Origin: Pedobacter sp. Leaf194
GTDB lineage: Bacteria > Bacteroidota > Bacteroidia > Sphingobacteriales > Sphingobacteriaceae
Direction: 5' to 3'
DNA length: 64,000 bases
Assembly (NCBI RefSeq): GCF_001423945.1
Contig: NZ_LMPU01000001.1
Coordinates: forward strand, 456,373 to 520,372
In this document: positions 9,070 to 15,565 of the stretch, piece after piece
How positions within the stretch are numbered: position 1 is the first letter of the stretch
Layout: each line of letters begins with the position of its first letter
The notes under the pieces: generated by a model
What the model saw: only the letters and a program-made list of their open reading frames with translations
What the model was told of the DNA's origin: nothing
Databases searched by the model: none
Position numbers and translations under genes: made by a program

Positions 9070-9954
9070 TTAATATTCTTCCGGTCGGCTGTCAATTGGT
9101 TTATCGGCTGCGCCGAAATTTGAAATCCGCTCCATTAAACCAAGGCTTTCTTTTTCTTCTACCAGATTAAAATAAATTAAAGCCACAGTAATGAGTGGAA
9201 AGGTCATAAATACCTGGCAAAGGTATTGGAGCACAGTAGTTAACATGGTAAAAACAAGAGACATTTCGGGTTTTGTGGAAGAGAAAAGACCAATCATACT
9301 AACGATTGTAGTCGGCAAAACCACAAGCGTCATACAGGCATAAACGATTATCCAAATGATTACGAGCGACCCAAAAGTTAACCAAAAATTATCTTTCACA
9401 AGTTTAAAGCTTCGGCTAAATGAATAACTAAATGTGCCATTTTCTATAATCATGATTGGAAACACAATGGAGATGAATGGAAACAGCCACAAGCCAGGTA
9501 AAACGCAAAAGAGCAGCCCAAAACCCATTAATAGGGTCAGTAATAAAGTGCTGCCGAAAACTTTAAAAAAGTAATATTTGAAATAACCCCAAACTTCGTC
9601 GGTGGTGGGCGTTTTATTCCCTTTTTGAACGTAAATTGCAATGTACGAAAGTATCGTAATCGTGCTACTTGCATAGCCTGCCATCGTAAATAAAATGGCG
9701 AGCCAGTATTCCCATCCCAATTGCCCACCAAAACTTAAATTACGTCTTGGCGTATTTACATCCATATTGTTAAAAGTATGCACCGCTTTGTATTGCTGTA
9801 AAAGCATAGAGAGCATTCCTGCTAAAACAAAAAGGCCACAAAAAATGAAGTAAGTTGTAAACAACGATTTAAAATTCTGCCTGATGAAGGTGAACGTGTC
9901 GTTGATAAGCTGACCAAAATCTCTTCGTTTTTTAAATTCAATAATTGAAAGCAT
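9070..9954 (-). CDS. Multi-TM membrane protein of the MoxR/SpoIIM locus
   Basis: 294 residues. A short cytoplasmic N-terminus (IEFKKRRDFGQLINDTFTFIRQNF) is followed by about six hydrophobic helices, with GLLFCVLPGLWLFPFISIVFPIMI in the middle. The layout resembles the membrane domain found in glycerophosphodiesterase-like and DUF975-type proteins, but I see no catalytic residues and do not assign an activity. It lies 4 bp after the SpoIIM-like gene and 1 bp before the DUF4129 gene. Confidence 0.82.
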   Translation of the reverse strand: MLSIIEFKKRRDFGQLINDTFTFIRQNFKSLFTTYFIFCGLFVLAGMLSMLLQQYKAVHTFNNMDVNTPRRNLSFGGQLGWEYWLAILFTMAGYASSTITILSYIAIYVQKGNKTPTTDEVWGYFKYYFFKVFGSTLLLTLLMGFGLLFCVLPGLWLFPFISIVFPIMIIENGTFSYSFSRSFKLVKDNFWLTFGSLVIIWIIVYACMTLVVLPTTIVSMIGLFSSTKPEMSLVFTMLTTVLQYLCQVFMTFPLITVALIYFNLVEEKESLGLMERISNFGAADKPIDSRPEEY

Positions 9955-9958
9955 AATG

Positions 9959-10906
9959 TTAGATGAGTGTTCTTTTGCTAATGCGTTTTGGGTAAATAAT
10001 TACATACCAAACAATAAATATGGCCGAAACCGATAAAATAAGGGCACTTAAAAACGCCGGCATTTCGGTGTGACGGGTAACAAAACTTTCAAAAAAAGCA
10101 GCCACTACAAAAATTGGAACTAAACCGAAAACTATTTTTAAGCCATCTTTCGCCCCTTTTAAAATCGAGGCCTTTCTTGTATAAGTTTTCGGGAATAACA
10201 TGCTGTTTCCCAGAATCAGGCCTGCCGCACCTGCTAAAACCAGGGCCGAAATTTCCAGCGTTCCGTGTATCCATATTACCAAAACGGATTGTAAACCTAA
10301 GCCTTTACTAAAAAAGAAGTATTGAAATGAACCAAGCATAATTCCGTTCCTGAAGATTGAAACGATTGCTCCAAAAGAAAAGATGATGCCCAGCACAAAA
10401 GTTAAAAGAGAAACAAAAATATTGTTTGCCCCAATCTGGATAAACATCAAAAGCGGGTTTGCTTGTTTATAAACGCCAAAAGGATCGCCTTTGGCAATAT
10501 TATCATTGGTCATATTTACATACCCGTCGCCCAAAATTAAGCGTATAAAAGTATCGTCGTATTTTGCTGAAATGGCACCTAAAATACATGAAACCAAAAA
10601 AAAAGCGAATGCATATATGATTTGCTTCTTATGCTCGAAAAAAAGCAAAGGCAATTCGGTTTTCCAGAAATAAACAAACCGGTTAGATTTTTCTTTCTTG
10701 TTTTTGTATACCGATTGATGCAGTTTTGAAGCCAGGCCATTAAGGTAAGCCGTTGTTTTTGAGTTGGGATAAAATGTTTTTGAATAAGCCAAATCATTTG
10801 TTATCTCTGTAAAACGATCGGCAAGCTCATCAGAATTTGCCAATGGCATTTCATCGAAGCGTTTCCACTTTTCCGTGTTTTGTTTTACAAATAAGGCTTC
10901 TCTCAT
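9959..10906 (-). CDS. SpoIIM-family membrane protein
   Basis: 315 residues. The amphipathic N-terminal part (about 1-95) contains MREALFVKQNTEKWKRFDE, typical of SpoIIM relatives. It is followed by TM helices, a conserved middle segment (NNIFVSLLTFVLGIIFSFGA, FRNGIMLGSF) and IWIHGTLEISALVLAGAAG, the family's best-known block. In Firmicutes SpoIIM helps septal peptidoglycan processing in sporulation; relatives in non-sporulating bacteria have no known role. It is the first gene of the six-gene operon and divergent from the RDD gene. Confidence 0.9.
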   Translation of the reverse strand: MREALFVKQNTEKWKRFDEMPLANSDELADRFTEITNDLAYSKTFYPNSKTTAYLNGLASKLHQSVYKNKKEKSNRFVYFWKTELPLLFFEHKKQIIYAFAFFLVSCILGAISAKYDDTFIRLILGDGYVNMTNDNIAKGDPFGVYKQANPLLMFIQIGANNIFVSLLTFVLGIIFSFGAIVSIFRNGIMLGSFQYFFFSKGLGLQSVLVIWIHGTLEISALVLAGAAGLILGNSMLFPKTYTRKASILKGAKDGLKIVFGLVPIFVVAAFFESFVTRHTEMPAFLSALILSVSAIFIVWYVIIYPKRISKRTLI

Positions 10907-11023
10907 CGATTTGATAAATCTTTGGTTAAAATAGGCTAATTTTTCTTAGCTACAAAAAATAGGAACTAAAACTTTGGCCATAAATTTTTGATTGTGGTTA
11001 AGCGCTTTTGTTAAAAAAAAAAT

Positions 11024-11031
11024 TATGTTTG
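11024..11031 (+). promoter_or_regulatory. TAnnTTTG box 4 bp before ATG (possible leaderless start)
   Basis: TATGTTTG is followed by AAAT and the ATG of the RDD gene at 11036. A TTTG at 11007-11010 is 13 bp away, shorter than the usual 19-20. Confidence 0.42.
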
Positions 11032-11035
11032 AAAT

Positions 11036-11779
11036 ATGGAAACCATCAGAATTAGCACTGCTCAAAATGTTGATATTGATTATGAAGTTGCAGGCTTGGG
11101 TGAAAGAATTGCGGCAAGGCTAATTGATTTGGCAGGCTTTGCCATACTTTATATTGTTGCTGTAATCTTAATGCTTGTGGCATCAATCAGCCGGTCTGAA
11201 ATGTTAATCGTTGTCTTATTGGTGCTTTTTGGCCTCATTTTTCTATTCTACGATTTAGTTTGCGAAACATTTATGGATGGCCAAACCTTCGGGAAGAAAG
11301 TCATGAAAATTAAGGTAATTAGTTTGGATGGCGGCCAGCCAAGTTTTGGGCAATACCTTATGCGGTGGGTATTCAGGATTGTTGATTTTGGCTTTTTCTT
11401 TGGCTGGGGCGTTGTTGCCTTAATTGCTGTCGCGATTTCCAAAAATCATCAGCGTGTGGGCGATATGCTTGCAAAAACAACACTTATTAAAACAGTGCCG
11501 CGTACTCAGATCGATAACGTCGCCTTCATTTCTTCATTACCGGAAGATTACCAGCCAACTTTTAAAGAAGCTTTTTTTTTGAATGATCGTGATGTGGAGC
11601 TCATTTATGAAGTGTTAACCGGTTTTTACCAAACCGGAAACCCTCAATTAATTTACGCAATGGCTGGCAAAGTAAAAGAACACATCAATCCTGCAATGCC
11701 TGCCGGCATGAATGAACTTCAGTTTTTAGAAACCATTTTAAAAGATTATAGCTATTTAACGGCTAATACAGCATACTAA
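11036..11779 (+). CDS. RDD family membrane protein
   Basis: 247 residues. The RDD domain covers about 15-155 with the name-giving Arg and Asp pair in IAARLIDLAGF, then MDGQTFGKKVMKIKVIS and an Arg-rich third helix (LMRWVFRIVDFGFFFGWG). Three TM helices are visible. The soluble C-terminal part (about 170-247) looks helical and has no recognised fold. RDD proteins recur beside SpoIIM/MoxR loci, and this gene faces away from that operon across 129 bp. Its stop overlaps the stop of the convergent DUF2752 gene. Confidence 0.88.
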   Translation: METIRISTAQNVDIDYEVAGLGERIAARLIDLAGFAILYIVAVILMLVASISRSEMLIVVLLVLFGLIFLFYDLVCETFMDGQTFGKKVMKIKVISLDGGQPSFGQYLMRWVFRIVDFGFFFGWGVVALIAVAISKNHQRVGDMLAKTTLIKTVPRTQIDNVAFISSLPEDYQPTFKEAFFLNDRDVELIYEVLTGFYQTGNPQLIYAMAGKVKEHINPAMPAGMNELQFLETILKDYSYLTANTAY

Positions 11780-12111
11780 TGCATTGCCATTTTGTAAAAA
11801 TAGGATAGCAGAATAAAATTTCCAACCAATATCGAGAAAATATTAATTGCTTTAGAGCGGGTTTTGAAACCAGCGAAATAAGATATTGCGGCAAATAGAA
11901 GCAAGCTGATTATTGGGATTGTTGGCGGATACAGTTGCCAGCTTTCGCTTAAGTTTCCTTTGGTAAGACATATAAATGCCCGCTGAAAGCCACAGCCCGG
12001 GCAATCAAAGCTTGTTAAACTTTTGAAAGGGCATGGTAATAAATGATTTTGCAGCCAGTTAAATAAATTAACCGGGCTGCAAAATATTTGGTATGATAAT
12101 GTTAAAACCAT
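11776..12111 (-). CDS. DUF2752 small membrane protein
   Basis: 111 residues with the DUF2752 hallmark FDCPGCGFQRAF (about residues 34-45). The first hydrophobic part is shorter and two TM helices follow (about 58-78 and 85-105). Function is unknown; the Cys pair could bind metal or redox partners, but that is speculation. ATG directly follows the stop of the gene upstream (no spacer), so the pair forms one transcript. Confidence 0.85.
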   Translation of the reverse strand: MVLTLSYQIFCSPVNLFNWLQNHLLPCPFKSLTSFDCPGCGFQRAFICLTKGNLSESWQLYPPTIPIISLLLFAAISYFAGFKTRSKAINIFSILVGNFILLSYFYKMAMH

Positions 12112-12609
12112 TTAAACTACAGGCGGTGGCGTGTCGTTAGGGTTGTTGAATGGCGTGTTTTGATTACCGAATGGGTTGTTCGGGTTATTGAACGGGTTAT
12201 TTCCAAAACCACGATTCTGTGCTTCCGCGGCTGACGGACCTAAATATCTGGCATCTCCAAAGCCTAAAATCGGCCAGAAAATAAACGACAGAAAAAGTAA
12301 GCCAAGCGTAAATCCTTCTGATTTACCATAACTTTTGCTCATTAGGTTTAGCAACCAAACACCAAATACAATATTTGTGCAAGGTAAAAGCAGCCAAAGT
12401 ATCCAAATCATCGGTTTGCCAACAATTTCTAACATTATGATAATGTTGTAAATTGGAATAATAGCAGCCCAACCCGGCTTGCCCGCTTTTTCGAAGGTTT
12501 TCCACATTCCTGCAACGGAAATAACCCAAACGATAAGAATAAAAAAGAAATAGGCTCCAATAAATGCGGCAAGAGCGCCAGAACCTGCAGCAGATTGATA
12601 GTCATCCAT
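12112..12609 (-). CDS. DUF5684-type membrane protein with Asn/Pro-rich tail
   Basis: 165 residues. Three TM helices are visible; the signature FEKAGKPGWAAIIPIYNIIIML (about 40-60) is typical of this small family, in which many members are annotated only by the DUF. The last 35 residues are low-complexity repeats of NNPF/NPNN/GNQN ending in PPPVV. That tail probably stays cytosolic and disordered. Function is unknown. ATG is at 12609, and the stop abuts the DUF2752 ATG. Confidence 0.78.
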   Translation of the reverse strand: MDDYQSAAGSGALAAFIGAYFFFILIVWVISVAGMWKTFEKAGKPGWAAIIPIYNIIIMLEIVGKPMIWILWLLLPCTNIVFGVWLLNLMSKSYGKSEGFTLGLLFLSFIFWPILGFGDARYLGPSAAEAQNRGFGNNPFNNPNNPFGNQNTPFNNPNDTPPPVV

Positions 12610-12696
12610 AATTAATAAAAGTTTTTAGTTTAATGATTAGATAGTTAAACTAAATTATAACTTTTTGATTAATAATGGAGTAACAGTTAGATTACA

Positions 12697-13422
12697 TTAT
12701 TTAATAACATCCATAATTTTAGGCGCCAGCGCATTAACCCAATTGGTGTACATTTTCCCACTCGGATGCAGTCCATCGCCTGCAATTAAAGACACATCAT
12801 TCGCAGCCATTCTGGAATCGGGCGTTATGTTTGTGAAACTTACCCCCGCAGCCAGTGTAATTTTTTCCGCAGCAGCATTAAAAGTATCAATTTCTGATGC
12901 AATGGTTTGAGCGCTTTTTGAAAACGTTTTAGCATATGGCGTTACGCCCCAATCGGGAATAGATATTACAAAAACCCTTGCTTTTCTTCCACCAGAAAAA
13001 TCGATTGCAGTTTGCAGCAATGCCGAAAACTCTTTTTTATATGTTTCTATAGGGTAACCCCTGTATTGATTGTTAACCCCGATTAATAAGGTAACAAAAT
13101 CGAATTTCTGTGTAAGTTTTGCCTGTGCTATTGCACCCTGAAGCTCATCTGTTGTCCACCCTGTTACAGCGATAATTTTCGGGTCTTCTACATTTCGGCC
13201 ATTCTTTTTTAAGTTAGCCTGAAGCTGATAAGGGAAAGATTCTGCCTGCGTTACGGATTCGCCGATTGTGTAAGAATCTCCCAAGGCAAGATATGTGTAA
13301 TTGCCAACGGCATTAGGATTAATAAAGTTTGTATCGGCTGGGGCAGCAACAGACATGTCATTTTCTTTAGTGCAGCCCGAAGATAGCAAACAAAATAAGG
13401 CAAAGCCGGATAAAAGTTTCAT
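12697..13422 (-). CDS. SGNH/GDSL hydrolase lipoprotein
   Basis: 241 residues. The lipoprotein signal peptide ends in the lipobox LSSG-C17. SGNH blocks follow in order: GDSYTIGES (nucleophile Ser, block I), GVNNQYR (block III, Asn) and DGLHPSG (block V, Asp-His), with a Gly in the middle. This fits a secreted esterase or acetylhydrolase acting on glycan or lipid esters; the substrate cannot be told. It lies 34 bp downstream of LipB on the same strand and may share its transcript. Confidence 0.9.
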   Translation of the reverse strand: MKLLSGFALFCLLSSGCTKENDMSVAAPADTNFINPNAVGNYTYLALGDSYTIGESVTQAESFPYQLQANLKKNGRNVEDPKIIAVTGWTTDELQGAIAQAKLTQKFDFVTLLIGVNNQYRGYPIETYKKEFSALLQTAIDFSGGRKARVFVISIPDWGVTPYAKTFSKSAQTIASEIDTFNAAAEKITLAAGVSFTNITPDSRMAANDVSLIAGDGLHPSGKMYTNWVNALAPKIMDVIK

Positions 13423-13456
13423 AGCCTAATTTACGCAAAAGGGTTGTGGTTAGATT

Positions 13457-14212
13457 TTAAACCAAATCCATTTTAAATAAGCCCGCAATATGATTTTTAA
13501 GCTTGTACTTTACTTCTTCAATATCAAGTTTATGGCCAAGCTCTTTTTGTAATGAGGTTACGGCCTTGTCATCAATGCCGCATGGAACAATATTTTTGAA
13601 ATAGTCCAAATCTACATTTACGTTGAATGCGAAGCCATGCATGGTTACCCATCTGCTGCAGCGAACGCCCATTGCGCAGATTTTGCGGGCCTTTTCATTA
13701 TCTGCATCAAGCCAAACGCCAGTATAACCCGGGTAGCGGCCAGCTTCAATTCCATAATCCTTTAAGGTTAGGATAACGGCCTCTTCCAGCGTTCTCAGGT
13801 ATAAATGTATATCTGTAAAAAAGTTATCTAAATCTAAAATAGGGTAGCCAACAATTTGCCCAGGGCCGTGATAAGTAATGTCGCCACCTCTATTTATTTT
13901 ATAGTAAGTTGCCTGCTTATCTTTAAGCCCCTGCTCATCTAACAATAAATTTTCGGCATGCCCGCTTTTTCCCAACGTATAAACATGTGGGTGCTCGTTA
14001 AAAATTAAGTAGTTTGGGGTTGGTAACCGGGTTCCGTTAACCCTGTTTTCAGTCTTAATGGCAACAGTTTCGTTCAGTAAACTTTCTTGTTTATCCCAGG
14101 CTTCCTGGTAGTCGGTCAGGCCCCAATCAATAAACTTTGTAGCACGGTTTTGTAAATCACTTACAGCGATATCCTGTTTTTCAGTAACCTGGTTTTGCTT
14201 ATCGTTATTCAT
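13457..14212 (-). CDS. lipB: Octanoyl-[ACP]:protein octanoyltransferase LipB
   Basis: 251 residues. LipB transfers octanoyl from acyl carrier protein to lipoyl domains, the first step of lipoate synthesis. Signature blocks are RGGDITYHGPGQIVGYPILD (about 105-124) and RWVTMHGFAFNV, with the catalytic Cys in IVPCGI and the catalytic Lys in ARKICAMG. An N-terminal extension of about 25 residues (MNNDKQNQVTEKQD) precedes the usual start; a shorter start cannot be excluded. The gene follows the PPTase by 17 bp, and the two act on the same carrier protein. Confidence 0.96.
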   Translation of the reverse strand: MNNDKQNQVTEKQDIAVSDLQNRATKFIDWGLTDYQEAWDKQESLLNETVAIKTENRVNGTRLPTPNYLIFNEHPHVYTLGKSGHAENLLLDEQGLKDKQATYYKINRGGDITYHGPGQIVGYPILDLDNFFTDIHLYLRTLEEAVILTLKDYGIEAGRYPGYTGVWLDADNEKARKICAMGVRCSRWVTMHGFAFNVNVDLDYFKNIVPCGIDDKAVTSLQKELGHKLDIEEVKYKLKNHIAGLFKMDLV

Positions 14213-14229
14213 TTCTGGCCTTTCTCTGT

Positions 14230-14877
14230 TTACGCCGGCGCCTGTACATAGCCTAACATGTAGCCGTCTTTCGTTTTAAAATAATGAACAGTTAGCGCTC
14301 TCGTACTGTCCGGTAATTCCACGATAGCATTTAGGCTTCCCTCGCTTTTAAGCTTAAACGGTTTAATATGGATGTGCTTTTTAAACTCCAAACCTTTTTT
14401 GCCATGCCACTTATAAATGGCTTCCTTGGCGCACCAGCAAACATAAAGGCCTTCGGTATTGTCTCCAATTTGCTTTTGAGCCAATTCTACATCGTTCAAA
14501 AACTTGTGTTTAATGCTTTTAATTTTATGTTTAATCAATTCAATATCAACGCCAACAGCAAAATCTTTGCTAATCATTACGGCGGCATAATCGTAAGAAT
14601 GACTCAATGATATTTTATAATCAGAATTGGTAAGGTATGGTTTTCCATCTTCATCGAACTGACAGTCGATATATTCTTTAGTGTTGAGCAGGGTTCTAAG
14701 TAAAAGCCTTGTACTTAACCAATGAAGCAGCCTTTTTCCATTGTTAAATGATGCAATGATATCCCACTCATGCTGCTTAAGTTGTAAGCCGGCAAGCAGT
14801 TCAGCTTCAGTTTCTTCAATTTTCCAGATTGCCAAAACCGAATGTTCATCAATGTTTTTATTATAAACTATAGGCAT
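14230..14877 (-). CDS. 4'-phosphopantetheinyl transferase (Sfp-type)
   Basis: 215 residues. It attaches phosphopantetheine from CoA to a carrier-protein serine. The two Sfp-family motifs are present: GVDIE (about 112-116, Mg-binding) and WCAKEAIYK (about 148-156). The length fits the Sfp rather than the short AcpS class. It probably serves fatty-acid ACP here, since no polyketide or peptide synthetase lies nearby and the next gene is ACP-dependent LipB. Confidence 0.93.
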   Translation of the reverse strand: MPIVYNKNIDEHSVLAIWKIEETEAELLAGLQLKQHEWDIIASFNNGKRLLHWLSTRLLLRTLLNTKEYIDCQFDEDGKPYLTNSDYKISLSHSYDYAAVMISKDFAVGVDIELIKHKIKSIKHKFLNDVELAQKQIGDNTEGLYVCWCAKEAIYKWHGKKGLEFKKHIHIKPFKLKSEGSLNAIVELPDSTRALTVHYFKTKDGYMLGYVQAPA

Positions 14878-14899
14878 TTATAAAATTGAAATTTGCATG

Positions 14900-14907
14900 C
14901 AAAACTA
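14900..14907 (-). promoter_or_regulatory. Candidate -7 box TAGTTTTG
   Basis: Reverse-strand TAnnTTTG element 22 bp before the PPTase ATG. No TTTG at the expected -33 position. Confidence 0.38.
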
Positions 14908-14948
14908 TCTTAAATAAATGATAATTTAGGCCAAAAATACGCATAAAA

Positions 14949-15485
14949 ATGATATTATCAGATAAAAGGATTTTAGAGGAAATTGAAAAGGGAACAATAA
15001 TTATAGAGCCTTTTGACAGAACTTGTTTGGGCACCAACTCTTACGATGTACATCTTGGAAAATACCTTGCAACCTATAAAAGCCGCGTATTAGATGCAAA
15101 AAAGCATAATGAAATTGACCATTTCGAAATTCCTAAAGATGGATTCGTACTTCAGCCAGGTACATTATACCTTGGAGTAACCTTAGAATACACCGAAACA
15201 CATAGTCATGTTCCTTTTTTAGAAGGAAAAAGCAGTACCGGAAGATTAGGTATCGATATTCATGCCACTGCCGGAAAAGGCGATGTTGGTTTCTGCAATA
15301 CATGGACGCTTGAGATTTCTGTGGCCCAGCCTGTGAAAATTTATGCAGGCATGCCCATCGGCCAGCTAATATATTTCGTTGTAGAAGGAAATATCGAAAC
15401 CATGTACAACACCAAGGGTAACGCTAAATACAATAATAAAACGACTAAGCCGGTAGAAAGTATGATGTGGAAGAACAGCTTTTAG
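14949..15485 (+). CDS. dcd: dCTP deaminase
   Basis: 178 residues, normal for Dcd. It converts dCTP to dUTP for thymidylate synthesis. Motifs: NSYDVHLG, EGKSSTGRLGID (phosphate binding) and HATAGKGDVGFCNTWTLEI, with the catalytic Glu at the end of that block. Deaminase and bifunctional deaminase/dUTPase forms are close; I favour the plain deaminase by length and motif. It is a single gene followed by a perfect 11-bp hairpin. Confidence 0.95.
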   Translation: MILSDKRILEEIEKGTIIIEPFDRTCLGTNSYDVHLGKYLATYKSRVLDAKKHNEIDHFEIPKDGFVLQPGTLYLGVTLEYTETHSHVPFLEGKSSTGRLGIDIHATAGKGDVGFCNTWTLEISVAQPVKIYAGMPIGQLIYFVVEGNIETMYNTKGNAKYNNKTTKPVESMMWKNSF

Positions 15486-15512
15486 AATTAAATATTCATC
15501 TGATCTTCATTA

Positions 15513-15548
15513 AAATATGCCTCGGGTTTTGTAACTTGAGGCATATTT
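15513..15548 (+). terminator. Perfect inverted repeat between dcd and the first plug protein
   Basis: AAATATGCCTC (15513-15523) pairs exactly with GAGGCATATTT (15538-15548) around a 14-nt loop, 17 bp before the next ATG. It may end dcd transcription, but its right arm is reused upstream of the paralogue at 18343, so a regulatory role for the downstream gene is possible. Confidence 0.55.
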
Positions 15549-15565
15549 AATTTACCACACACCAA

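Noticed and set aside
9959-10906. Sign of sporulation from the SpoIIM similarity
   Set aside because: Bacteroidota do not sporulate, no other sporulation genes appear, and SpoIIM relatives occur widely in non-sporulating bacteria.
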